Shown here one piece after another: positions 38,147 to 47,239 of a stretch of DNA of 64,000 nt. A program made the position numbers and the translations under genes. Each line of letters opens with the position of its first letter. Position 1 is the first letter of the stretch. Under the pieces are notes generated by a model. The model was not told where the DNA came from. It saw only the letters and a program-made list of their open reading frames with translations, and did no database searches. The stretch comes from Lautropia sp. (lineage in GTDB: Bacteria; Pseudomonadota; Gammaproteobacteria; Burkholderiales; Burkholderiaceae_E), in assembly GCA_030530775.1 (NCBI GenBank), contig JAUMUG010000002.1, forward strand, positions 62,001-126,000. The letters run 5' to 3'.

Positions 38147-39262
38147 CTACCCTCCTTGCCGCGGCCCTACGGTTGCCTCGGATTCATTCGCACCTTCGCC
38201 GTCTCCTTCCTCTTCCGCCCCTTCGTCTTCGCTCTCTTCCGTCGCCTCGACACCCAGCTCCGCTTCCAATCGGGCAATCGCTGCCTCATCCAGCACGACC
38301 GGCTCATCTGCCTGCTGCTCCGCGGTCGATACCTGCCCGTTCTGCCCTGCGCCATCTACGGCATCACCGGCAGGTACAGGGGGCGTCCGAGCCGGCTCGA
38401 CAGCCCCGCTCTGCGACGTCGGCAGTGGTCGCAGAGCCCCCGACGCACCACCCGATGGAGGTGGCGTCGTCGCAGTCTGAAGCCAGGCAGAGCGCCGTGC
38501 AGGCGACATCATCCGTACCGTCGCCACCACCTTGACTGGAATGCGGCCAGCAGGTCTGCCCAGCAGATCGGTCGCCTTATAGTAGCGACAGATATCCGGC
38601 GTACCCGGCTGATAGCCCACACCGATGTTGCCACAACCATGCCAAGCGATCAGCGTTTTCAGCAGCGCCGTGCCCACGATCGGCACCGATACCCGGACGC
38701 CATAGTCCATTTCCAGCCGCAGCAGATTGGCATCGGCCAGCGTTTGCCCGGACCGCTGCCCGACCGGCTCTCCCCCGACCCGCCCGGCCACCCCGGACTT
38801 CGGCAGCATCCGCAGACGTCGATTGTCGAGGTTGTCATTGGGAATTTCATCCGTATTGGCGATCCGCTCCCCCATATGGTCCCGCGCCGGCTCAGCCCAA
38901 TCCTGGAAGCTTTCCAGCGTCGGCGAGCGCTGCACCATCTGTAACCATCCCATCGAGAGGCCCTCCTTTACATGGAGCAAAGCCCGTGCCTCACCCAGCA
39001 TCTTGGAATGCCAGTCCGAAGCACCATAAAGCCATGGTGCCATGCCCACCGCCAGCCCCCGCTGGATGGCCGCAGGCGCGGCGTGTTCCACCGCCCCTCT
39101 GCGCGCCGCCTCGGTCAATGCATATTCCAGCGAATGCCGGGCGTGAAAGATCAGCACGAACTGGATGATGCCCAACAACATCAGCAGCAACACCGGCAAG
39201 GCAATCAGCAACTCGACCGAGGAAACCCCCGCTTGCGGAAGGCCCCTGAAGCCACCCGTCAT
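38147..39262 (-). CDS. TadE-like pseudopilin with acidic C-terminal tail
   Basis: 371-residue protein. The N-terminus QAGVSSVELLIALPVLLLMLLGIIQF is a TadE-type prepilin segment followed by one long hydrophobic helix and ARHSLEYALTEAARRGAVEHA, typical of TadE. The rest is a long extracytoplasmic region of unknown fold. It ends in a Pro-rich linker and a strikingly acidic tail (about 45 residues, many Asp/Glu). The ATG at 39262 follows AAGGAG with 7-nt spacing. It is the last gene of the Tad unit, 101 nt after the DUF192-TadD gene. Confidence 0.78.
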   Translation of the reverse strand: MTGGFRGLPQAGVSSVELLIALPVLLLMLLGIIQFVLIFHARHSLEYALTEAARRGAVEHAAPAAIQRGLAVGMAPWLYGASDWHSKMLGEARALLHVKEGLSMGWLQMVQRSPTLESFQDWAEPARDHMGERIANTDEIPNDNLDNRRLRMLPKSGVAGRVGGEPVGQRSGQTLADANLLRLEMDYGVRVSVPIVGTALLKTLIAWHGCGNIGVGYQPGTPDICRYYKATDLLGRPAGRIPVKVVATVRMMSPARRSAWLQTATTPPPSGGASGALRPLPTSQSGAVEPARTPPVPAGDAVDGAGQNGQVSTAEQQADEPVVLDEAAIARLEAELGVEATEESEDEGAEEEGDGEGANESEATVGPRQGG

Positions 39263-39363
39263 CCTTACGCTCCTTGTGGTGCAATTACCGTTACTCCGGC
39301 TGCTGCAATCACACGCCCGATGTTTCGATCGAGTCGCAGCGTGACCTTCGCGGATACACGTCA

Positions 39364-41073
39364 TCATCGTGCCCCGGCCCTCATGACCCCTCGGCCTGAG
39401 GCCTGGGCATCAACACGCGCCCGGACGGTCGACAGAGAGGGCGACCCGGTCTGCCCTTCACTGCGCGTTACCGGATGGTCGGAAACATCTTCACGTCCCG
39501 TCTCGGATTCTGTCCGGTACTCGATCTTCGGCAGCCGCGGCATCTGTCCGCTCGGAGCCGTGGCGACCGCTTTGGCCGCTTCCCTCCCCGGATGGCGAAC
39601 CGGTTCCTGGGGCACGGCGCCGGACGCATCGCCGATCGGTGCCTGGCTCCGGCCACGATCGCCAATGCCTCCGATCAACACCTCAGGCCCGAGGGTCACG
39701 TCTGCAGCAACCACTGCGCTCCCCTGCCGTATAGACACCGGCTTGCCGGACCGGGCGTCGAAAGCCGGCCGAGACCGATGCCCATGCAGGGACGAGGGCT
39801 GCTGCACGCCGGACCGAAGCGGCACCGAATGCAGACGCTGGAAGGTCGCCTGCCGGACGGCCGTTTCATCCCATGCCCCCAGCACCGTCATCAACGCCCG
39901 CATCTCAGCCGCCTGATGCCACAGTGCCGTCGTCAGCGCCTGCGCCGACGTCCGATCCAATCCAGCCGCCAGGCGCACCGCCTCGTCTCGCTGCAACTGT
40001 TCGATCCGCGCCAACGACAATTGCGATTGTTCGACCGCCAGCATGCTCATATTGATCATTGCCTTGAGCTGAAGCGCCCGCTGCTCGATGCTGGACGCCT
40101 CTCCCATCAAAGACCGATAGGCATCGAGCGCCGCGCCGACCAGACCGGAACGCTGATGGATATTGCCAACCCGCAGCCGCGCCCGGTCCCGATGCTTGGG
40201 ACTCAACTCGATCAAGGACGAAAACAGCGCCAACGCCTGGTCATCCTGCCTCGCCTGATAGAGCTGCTCGGCCTCATCCATCAGCTGCTGCAGCACCTTG
40301 GGCGAAAGCTGCAACTGTGGCAACAGGGGGCCGGGGCTGGCCAATGAAGAAGCCCCCACCATTGCAACGCCCGGGCTCGACTTCCGCTCGAGGGGCTTCA
40401 CACGCACCTGCAGCCGGTCCTGGGCGAACACCTCATTGCAGACACCGACATTCCCCAAGGCCAGCAGCACCAGCAACACCACCGACAGTACCCTCTGAAA
40501 CGACTTGGTTGTATTCATCGATGGCCGGTGGTGCCGAAGCCATGGTGTGTGTTGCAGCGGGATCAAGTGCAAACGTTGCCCGGCACGGATGTCCAGGCGT
40601 GCGACCTCACCATGGCGTATTTCCAACACTGACGCAGCCCCCTGACAGAATCGCATGCCGAACCGAGGCAGGCTGCAACAGCGCAGCACTCGATGCTCCG
40701 CGTCCAGAAACACCAGATCGATCGGATAGCCCATGCCGATGCCGTGTACTGCCGAAGTCCGCGGAAAGAGCATGCCAGTGCCGGGCGCCGGTTCGGGACG
40801 GGCGATCAGACCCCGTGCCCGCTGCCACCAAGTGCATGCCGTCCGGACATGGAAGGAAACATCGAGTCCTGCACATGCAGCGTCAGTGCCGCCGAAACCG
40901 ACAGGTACGATCCGCTCCCGATTCTGCCCCGGAGTACTCAAGGGTGCACGTGCGGTGTTCGGAGTCGGAATTGGAATCGGGGCTGGTGCAGGAGTCGTGG
41001 CCGAAGCCGTGGTCGGTACCATGGTTGTATGCAGCTTCGGAATCGGGGTTGGGGTGTTGAACCGGGTATCCAT
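39364..41073 (-). CDS. DUF192 domain fused in frame to a TadD-like TPR protein
   Basis: 569 residues in one open frame. After a Pro/Thr-rich N-terminus comes a DUF192 domain (about residues 70-180: WWQRARGLIARP, GTGMLFPRTSAVHGIGMGYPIDLVFLD). Then a hydrophobic segment (VLSVVLLVLLALGNVGV) and TPR repeats of TadD type (QLYQARQDDQALALFSSLIELSP) follow, then a disordered C-terminus. No stop separates the parts. An internal ATG at 40518 opens a signal-peptide-bearing TadD but has no Shine-Dalgarno, so one or two products are possible. The start at 41073 overlaps the tadC stop as TGATG, with GAGGGG 8 nt upstream. Confidence 0.75.
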   Translation of the reverse strand: MDTRFNTPTPIPKLHTTMVPTTASATTPAPAPIPIPTPNTARAPLSTPGQNRERIVPVGFGGTDAACAGLDVSFHVRTACTWWQRARGLIARPEPAPGTGMLFPRTSAVHGIGMGYPIDLVFLDAEHRVLRCCSLPRFGMRFCQGAASVLEIRHGEVARLDIRAGQRLHLIPLQHTPWLRHHRPSMNTTKSFQRVLSVVLLVLLALGNVGVCNEVFAQDRLQVRVKPLERKSSPGVAMVGASSLASPGPLLPQLQLSPKVLQQLMDEAEQLYQARQDDQALALFSSLIELSPKHRDRARLRVGNIHQRSGLVGAALDAYRSLMGEASSIEQRALQLKAMINMSMLAVEQSQLSLARIEQLQRDEAVRLAAGLDRTSAQALTTALWHQAAEMRALMTVLGAWDETAVRQATFQRLHSVPLRSGVQQPSSLHGHRSRPAFDARSGKPVSIRQGSAVVAADVTLGPEVLIGGIGDRGRSQAPIGDASGAVPQEPVRHPGREAAKAVATAPSGQMPRLPKIEYRTESETGREDVSDHPVTRSEGQTGSPSLSTVRARVDAQASGRGVMRAGAR

Positions 41074-41972
41074 CAGAACAGCCCCTCGTTGATCACGCTC
41101 ATCACGATCGGAAAGAAGACGATGATGAACGTGCACGGGAAAATGCAGGTCATCAGCGGAAACAACATTTTGACCGGCGCCTTCAACGCCAGCGCCTCGG
41201 CCTGCATGAAGCGCTCATGCCGACGCTGTTCGGCCTGTGCCCTCAGGATCGGCCCCAGGCTGGAGCCTTGTTTTTCAGCGGTGAGCACGGCAGCGATCCA
41301 GTTGGAGACGGCCGGAATCCGGACACGCTCGGCCATCGCCCGCAAAGCATCGGCACGGGTTCGACCGGCACGGATGTCGCGCAACACCCGGCGCAGTTCC
41401 TCTTCCATCGGACCGTTCGGCCCTTTGTCCGCCGCATGCTGCAATGCTCCCGTCATGTTCGATCCGGCCTCGATCGCCAACGTGATCACATCCAGATAGA
41501 AGGGCAGTACCCGGCTGATCTGCCGTGTCCGGCGCGCGGTGCGATCACGCAGCCAGCTCGCCGGCATGAATGCTCCGATGGCGGCAGCCAGCAAACACCA
41601 GCGCATGGCCGGCAATCCACCCTGTGGTGCCCATACCATCACCAACAACAGCACCGCCAGCACCGCTCCCAGCACCTGACCGGCGATGAATTCCTCGGCC
41701 GTCAGTGAGAACTCCAGCCCGGCATGGCGTAGACGTTCCTGTAAGCGACGGCGACCCATCGGCGAGATCAGTGGCCTGATCCACCAGGCCACCGCATGCA
41801 CCGCCCCACCCAGCAGTTGCCAGTAACGTGGCGGCAAATCCTGACGTTCACCCCCTGCTCTGGGCACGGCACGAATCGCCCGGCTACCGCACAACAACAG
41901 CAGCCAGACCGACATCACCAGAGCCAGCACGGCAATCAGCGGCAAACCCCACGAGGACATTCCCTGTTCCAT
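41073..41972 (-). CDS. tadC: Tad pilus inner-membrane platform protein TadC
   Basis: 299 residues with a type II secretion F domain (LPFYLDVITLAIEAGSNMTGALQHAAD, near residue 155) flanked by transmembrane segments at both ends. It is the usual TadB partner in the Flp pilus platform. GAGGG precedes the ATG. Its TGA overlaps the next gene's ATG by one base, implying coupled translation. Confidence 0.88.
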   Translation of the reverse strand: MEQGMSSWGLPLIAVLALVMSVWLLLLCGSRAIRAVPRAGGERQDLPPRYWQLLGGAVHAVAWWIRPLISPMGRRRLQERLRHAGLEFSLTAEEFIAGQVLGAVLAVLLLVMVWAPQGGLPAMRWCLLAAAIGAFMPASWLRDRTARRTRQISRVLPFYLDVITLAIEAGSNMTGALQHAADKGPNGPMEEELRRVLRDIRAGRTRADALRAMAERVRIPAVSNWIAAVLTAEKQGSSLGPILRAQAEQRRHERFMQAEALALKAPVKMLFPLMTCIFPCTFIIVFFPIVMSVINEGLF

Positions 41973-42040
41973 TTCAGCACCCTCGACGTTGACTTCCTGA
42001 CACCGTCATTCCAATAGGCTTCATGTTTTTGTACCTTCCG

Positions 42041-42937
42041 CTACACGTCGATAGCCATGATGCGGCGGATGAACAACAGGCCGACGACTTCCAGCGCTGC
42101 AACCACCGCACAGACCACCAACCCCTGCCAGGTGTGGATCAGCGGCGCCATCGAATCCGGTTCGATGACGAACAAGGCACTGGCCACGCCGATCGGCAGG
42201 AAGACCATCACCCAGCCTTGCATGCGTCCTTGCGAAGTCAGCGCCACGATCTTTTCTTCCAGTGCGATCTTCTTGCGTATCGTGCCAGCCAGCCGCTCCA
42301 GTGTCTCGGCAAGATTTCCGCCACTTTCATTGGCTATCCGAACGGCCGCACCAAAGAGTCTTAGGTCATCGCAGGCCATCCGGCGCTCCAGATTCATCAG
42401 TGCATCATCCAGCGTGACGCCCAGGCGCAACTCGCGTAACATCAGATCGAATTCTTGTCCGCCCGGCGCGGGCAGCTCGGCTGCCATCTGCCGCAGCGCC
42501 AACGTCATGCTGGCACCGGCGCGGATACCTCCGGCCACCAGCATCATGGCGTCGGGCAGCTGCTCGGCAAAACGCTGACGCCGCCGTGCCTTCAGACCGG
42601 TCAGCAACAGGCTGGGCAAGGCACCGGCCAGCGCCACCGTCACCACGACCAACACCCAGGAGGAAGTCAGCAACCAGACGAGCAGGCAGACTGTGCCCCC
42701 CAGTAGCAGATTGGCGCGAAACAGACGGTCCACATCGACATAGAGCAGCAGCTCTTTCATGCCCTGTCCAACCCGCCCGCTGAAATGGCGGCGATAGCCT
42801 TCTCCGGCCCGTGCCAATCCGGGCATCAGCACCAGAACCGCCAGTACGACCCCGAGTGCCAGTGCCATGGTGCCCAGCCAGAACCAGCTGTCCCCTCCGC
42901 CTATGGTCTGATCGATGATGAATGCTTCGGAATTCAT
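42041..42937 (-). CDS. tadB: Tad pilus inner-membrane platform protein TadB
   Basis: 298 residues with an N-terminal transmembrane helix, two central helices (LLLGGTVCLLVWLLTSSWVLVVV region), a type II secretion F domain and a C-terminal helix pair. The F-domain signature is LPDAMMLVAGGIRAGASMTLALRQMA, near residue 124. With TadC it forms the pilus assembly platform driven by TadA. GGAG lies 7 nt before the ATG. It is separated from the ATPase gene by 162 bp, the largest gap in this part of the operon, which shows no terminator. Confidence 0.88.
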   Translation of the reverse strand: MNSEAFIIDQTIGGGDSWFWLGTMALALGVVLAVLVLMPGLARAGEGYRRHFSGRVGQGMKELLLYVDVDRLFRANLLLGGTVCLLVWLLTSSWVLVVVTVALAGALPSLLLTGLKARRRQRFAEQLPDAMMLVAGGIRAGASMTLALRQMAAELPAPGGQEFDLMLRELRLGVTLDDALMNLERRMACDDLRLFGAAVRIANESGGNLAETLERLAGTIRKKIALEEKIVALTSQGRMQGWVMVFLPIGVASALFVIEPDSMAPLIHTWQGLVVCAVVAALEVVGLLFIRRIMAIDV

Positions 42938-43099
42938 GAACCGGCTCCAAATACCAAATAAACAGCCATATCATTCGTGCCCTGATCATTGGCTATACAA
43001 ATCAATGATCCGACCAAGATCACGATGCACGCGTCCACGTCCACCGACAGGACGAGCTACCACTGAAACGCCTCGAAAAGCCCATGTACATCCGAACCA

Positions 43100-45682
43100 T
43101 CAGGGAAGTACCTTGGAATACTCATTTTCCGTTCCACTCCTGTCCTCGAAGATGCTCAGATCGACCGCTACGCCGCGATCGCTCAGCGTCTCATAGAACG
43201 ACGGAACCTGTTGCGTGGCCCTGAACCGCCCCTGCACTCGGGCATTCTTCCGACCGGTCTGGTCATAGCGGAAAATCTCCTGCGTCTGAATCCGACCACT
43301 TTCGACACCACAGACCTCGGTGATCGAGGTGATGCGTCGCGAACCATCCGAAAACCGTGCCTGATGCACGATCAGGTCGACGGCGCTGGCCACCTGCTCG
43401 CGCAGTGCCGACAACGGTAAATCGAGCCCAGCCATCATCATCAGCACTTCCAGCCGTGACAACACATCCCGCGGCGTATTGGCGTGTACCGTGGTCAGAG
43501 AGCCCTCATGGCCGGTGTTCATTGCCTGCATCATGTCCAGCGCTTCGGCCCCCCTGCACTCACCGACGATGATGCGGTCCGGCCTCATCCGCAGCGCATT
43601 CTTGACCAGATCACGGATCGTGACGGCGCCACGCCCCTCGGCGTTGGCAGGCCGCGCTTCCAGCGACACCAAATGCGGGTGCATCAGCTTCAGCTCCGCG
43701 GCATCCTCGATGGTGATCAGACGCTCACCGGGCGGGATCAGATTGGAAAGTACATTCAGCAGAGTAGTTTTGCCCGAGCCGGTACCACCGGAAACGATCA
43801 TGCTCTTGCGCTCGCGCACGCAGACCGCCAGAAAAGCCATCATCGCCTCCGAAGCACTACCATTGGCCACCAGTGTGTCCGGTGTCATCACCGTGCGATT
43901 GAAGCGCCGGATCGTGATGGTCGGCCCCTTCAGCGCCACCGGCGGAATGATGGCGTTGACCCGTGACCCATCGGCCAGCCGCGCATCCACCAGCGGCGAT
44001 GACTCATCGATGCGCCGCCCGAGTGGTGCCACGATCCGCTCGATGACGTTGCGAATGGCATCATCATCAGAGAATGCGAGTGGCACCTGCTCCAGACATC
44101 CGCAACGCTCGACGAAGATATCGGTGGCGCTGTTGACCATGATCTCGCTGACCAACGGATCGGCCATCAACCGTTCCAATGGCCCCAGGCCAACCGCCTC
44201 ATCGACGGTTTCCTGCATCAGCACATCGCGATCGACATCGGCGGGCAAAGTCGTCAGTCCATTGACGATGCCCTCGACGACACCCCGTACTTCGGCCCGC
44301 AGTTGATCGTTGGAAAAGTGCGCCAAGTTGCTACGCCGCAGGTCCATCACTTCCAGCAGCTGCCGATGCACGATACGACGCCAACCCAGCAACCGGGACT
44401 GATCCTGCAGTTGATCCTGCACACGCCGCATCGTATCGACAGCGTTTTCGTCACCAGATCGATCGGCGCCGCCGGTCTGAAGCGAAAAACAGGACCCGTG
44501 CCTTTTCAATCCTGCATCCTGATCCTGACGCTCCGGCGTTGCGTCCTCCAGCTCCAGCCTTGCATCCTGCCGCAGAGATCCCGCCTCTCTCAGCTCCGGC
44601 CGTGCGTGCTGCACGTGACGGGATCGAAAGGACGTCTCCTGCCTTGCATGACGAGATGGCTTCTGCCCCGCCTGTTGCCATGACCCCGGCCACGCCCCTC
44701 GTCGTTCGGCCCCGACATGAGCCTCCGGCCGTCGGCACGATTCCATGCGCTCATCCCATTGTCTCGATTCAGCAGCTGGCAAGCCCAAGCCAGTGGCGTG
44801 CAGCCCATTCGTTGGATGCAACGGTCCCCCAGGTGCGGGCGGGTAATCTCCCGCGACGTTTTCGTCGCAGCTCGCCTGCGCTCGATGCCCATTCGGGAGC
44901 TCGCCGTCACGGTGTGACCGATTCGCGCTCCCATCGATCGAGCCATCGATGGGATCGGGCCAAGCTTCGCTGCCGTCAGACATCCCATCACGGCACGAAG
45001 GAGAATCCTCACTTCCATGGCTCGGAATCTCTGCACGCCTGGATGAGGGTTCGCTACCACTGGCCGATCTATCGATACGGGATGATGAATCCTCATGCGT
45101 GTGAGGCAACTCATCGACGGATGTCAGAGACGCCCCATCGTCATGCGATCGAAAACCCTCTCGATGCATCACCCGCCGGTCATCATGACTGGCTACCGCT
45201 TCGGACGACGGTCGAGATCGGGCCTGCTCGGGTAAGCCAAGCGAAGCGGAAGGCGTCGCCTGCCGCAAGGCCGTACCCTGCACCTGCAAGCGATAGCCCG
45301 CCAGCAGAATCTCGTCTCGCTCCGACAGCGGGCCATATTCGACCACACGCTCACCATTGACCCGCGTGCCTATGAGCGTACCCATATCGACCAGCTTGAT
45401 GCCCGTACCGACACGGTGCAATTCGGCATGAACCCGTGCCACCAGCCAGCCACCCAGTCGCACTTCACTGTCCTTGCCTCGACCGATACGGCATGGAAAC
45501 CGGTTCACCCGGACCGTTCTGGCCTGCAGTCCATCTTCCTCGATCAACACGTCCAACACAGTCATCACCTTTTGAGTCGAATGAAGCAAAGGCACGGTGT
45601 GCTCTGCCCCCGTTTGTTTTTCGGCCAACGATTCTCCCTGCTGGAGCATGGTGCAGATCTTCCCCGGAAGCACTCCACTCAC
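43100..45682 (-). CDS. tadA: FHA domain-linker-TadA/CpaF secretion ATPase fusion
   Basis: 860 residues. An N-terminal FHA domain (about 57-133: CRIGRGKDSEVRL..ARVHAELH..IGTRVNG) keeps the phosphopeptide Arg (R68) but has Ala82 where FHA domains usually carry Ser. Residues about 137-412 are a low-complexity linker rich in Ser, Arg, His and Asp. Residues about 430-860 are a CpaF-type hexameric ATPase with Walker A GGTGSGKT (632-639), ITIEDAAEL, and TTVHANTPRDVLSRLE. It powers Flp pilus assembly. The GTG start at 45682 overlaps the secretin stop (GTGA); an ATG at 45649 with GGGGAAG upstream is an equally good start. Confidence 0.9.
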   Translation of the reverse strand: MSGVLPGKICTMLQQGESLAEKQTGAEHTVPLLHSTQKVMTVLDVLIEEDGLQARTVRVNRFPCRIGRGKDSEVRLGGWLVARVHAELHRVGTGIKLVDMGTLIGTRVNGERVVEYGPLSERDEILLAGYRLQVQGTALRQATPSASLGLPEQARSRPSSEAVASHDDRRVMHREGFRSHDDGASLTSVDELPHTHEDSSSRIDRSASGSEPSSRRAEIPSHGSEDSPSCRDGMSDGSEAWPDPIDGSIDGSANRSHRDGELPNGHRAQASCDENVAGDYPPAPGGPLHPTNGLHATGLGLPAAESRQWDERMESCRRPEAHVGAERRGAWPGSWQQAGQKPSRHARQETSFRSRHVQHARPELREAGSLRQDARLELEDATPERQDQDAGLKRHGSCFSLQTGGADRSGDENAVDTMRRVQDQLQDQSRLLGWRRIVHRQLLEVMDLRRSNLAHFSNDQLRAEVRGVVEGIVNGLTTLPADVDRDVLMQETVDEAVGLGPLERLMADPLVSEIMVNSATDIFVERCGCLEQVPLAFSDDDAIRNVIERIVAPLGRRIDESSPLVDARLADGSRVNAIIPPVALKGPTITIRRFNRTVMTPDTLVANGSASEAMMAFLAVCVRERKSMIVSGGTGSGKTTLLNVLSNLIPPGERLITIEDAAELKLMHPHLVSLEARPANAEGRGAVTIRDLVKNALRMRPDRIIVGECRGAEALDMMQAMNTGHEGSLTTVHANTPRDVLSRLEVLMMMAGLDLPLSALREQVASAVDLIVHQARFSDGSRRITSITEVCGVESGRIQTQEIFRYDQTGRKNARVQGRFRATQQVPSFYETLSDRGVAVDLSIFEDRSGTENEYSKVLP
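44930..44953. repeat. Perfect 9-bp inverted repeat in the FHA-TadA linker region
   Basis: CCCATCGAT (44930-44938) and ATCGATGGG (44945-44953) with a 6-nt loop. It lies in DNA encoding the disordered linker, where the peptide repeats Ile-Asp-Gly-Ser. Chance or local duplication could explain it. Confidence 0.4.
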
Positions 45683-47166
45683 TCCAGCATGCCGAAGCGC
45701 CCCTTCATCGTCTGATGACGCTGCAGCATCGACTCCGCACGGGGATCCGGGCCGGAAGCATCGGAATCCGCCAGGCGAGGCGTGATCAGCACGATCATTT
45801 CGCTCTCGCGATTACGGAAGCGCCTGGACTTGAACAAGTGGCCGATGATCGGCAGATCACCCAGCCCCGGGATTTTTTCGACGGACCCCGACATCTCGTG
45901 GCTGAGCATGCCGGCGATCACCAGCGTCTCACCAGCCCGAAGATTCACGTCGGTAGTGGCACTCTGCTTGCGCAGGCCCGGCATTTCCCGCACAGTCACA
46001 TCAGCGTCGATCGATGAAATTTCGGTATGCAGGCTGGCCGAAATGATGCCCAGCTCATTGACGACCGGAGAGACATCGAAACGCACGCCGTATTCCTTGA
46101 ACTGCACCGAGGCCGCCCCATTGCCGCCCAGAACCGGCAGAGGCAATTCACCACCGGCAACGAACTTGGCGGTGCCGCCGGAACGTGCCGACAGGCGCGG
46201 CTCGGCCAGAATGGCAGCCTCACCGTTCTGCACCATCGTCTCGATGATCGATGCCATCGACGAAGCCCAGGAGGCGGCGGTGGCAAAGGGCGACACCCTC
46301 TGGGCCAACCCATGACCCGTTGCAGTTGCTGCCGCAGCGCCGCCGGGCAGGAAAGCGTCACTGCGCTTGAAATCGCCCAGCACACCGAAGCTGGGACCAG
46401 CCATCGCCCATGAACCTGCGCCGGAATGCCAGCGCACTCCAAGCTGCTTCAGCGCATTGCGGCTGATTTCGATCATCTTCACTTCCAGATCGATCATCTG
46501 CTCGAAGCCATGACGGCTGACCAGGCTGATGACCTCCGGATAGCGCTTCAGAATCTCCCCGACGCGGTGGCTGCCTTCCTCGGTCGGCCGGCTGCCTTCG
46601 AGCACCACCTTGTCGCCCACGGCGCGAGCCACCACACCATTGCCCGGGCCGAGCAATTGATTGATCTCGTCGGCCAACCGTTTGCCGTCGAGTGCGGTGA
46701 CTTGAATGCGGTAGCGTTTGATGCCGCCCTTGGCGAGCCACAGATGCAACGTGCTTTCGCCGGGATTCTCGGGCAACAGCAGCAACTGGCGCTGGTCCAG
46801 CGCGTTGACCTGCAGAATCCGGCCGTTGCCCACGGCGACCCGACGGATTTCCCCCACCTCGAGCAGATGGGCCTGGCCGACGGCCAACGTCAACGACTCG
46901 ATCGTATCGGATGGAAGCGCCCGCGCGACACTCGCCGGCACACGCTCATTCGATACGCTACGAACCGGCGATGCATGCTTCTGTTTTTGTTGCACTGCCG
47001 ATGCAACCGGCTTGCCTTTGTCGTTGGCGGTGGGGTCTGGCGCCGACGCGGCCCAGGCACTCTGCAACGCCATCACCGCGATCAGAGCGCCGACCGGGCT
47101 GGTCCGCAACAACTGCCGTACCCAACGGGATGACTGACACAATGAGTTTTTTGAACGGGCAAACAT
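45679..47166 (-). CDS. rcpA: Tad/Flp pilus outer-membrane secretin RcpA (CpaC)
   Basis: 495-residue secretin forming the pilus exit pore. After a signal peptide come the CpaC N-domain (LTLAVGQAHLLEVGEIRRVAVGNGRILQV) and a BON/N1-like repeat. The C-terminal secretin core follows (AAILAEPRLSARSGGTAKFVAGGELPLPV, AGETLVIAGMLSHEMSGSVEKIPGLGDLPIIGHLF), ending in VLITPRL. I chose the ATG at 47166, which has GGAG 8-9 nt upstream; a longer frame adds 18 unlikely residues. Its stop overlaps the ATPase GTG. Confidence 0.92.
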   Translation of the reverse strand: MFARSKNSLCQSSRWVRQLLRTSPVGALIAVMALQSAWAASAPDPTANDKGKPVASAVQQKQKHASPVRSVSNERVPASVARALPSDTIESLTLAVGQAHLLEVGEIRRVAVGNGRILQVNALDQRQLLLLPENPGESTLHLWLAKGGIKRYRIQVTALDGKRLADEINQLLGPGNGVVARAVGDKVVLEGSRPTEEGSHRVGEILKRYPEVISLVSRHGFEQMIDLEVKMIEISRNALKQLGVRWHSGAGSWAMAGPSFGVLGDFKRSDAFLPGGAAAATATGHGLAQRVSPFATAASWASSMASIIETMVQNGEAAILAEPRLSARSGGTAKFVAGGELPLPVLGGNGAASVQFKEYGVRFDVSPVVNELGIISASLHTEISSIDADVTVREMPGLRKQSATTDVNLRAGETLVIAGMLSHEMSGSVEKIPGLGDLPIIGHLFKSRRFRNRESEMIVLITPRLADSDASGPDPRAESMLQRHQTMKGRFGMLE

Positions 47167-47239
47167 GCTGTGTTCTCCGATGCCCCGGCATGCCGATCGC
47201 ATCATTTGATTTGCAAGCACACTACTTTGAAACAGGGAT

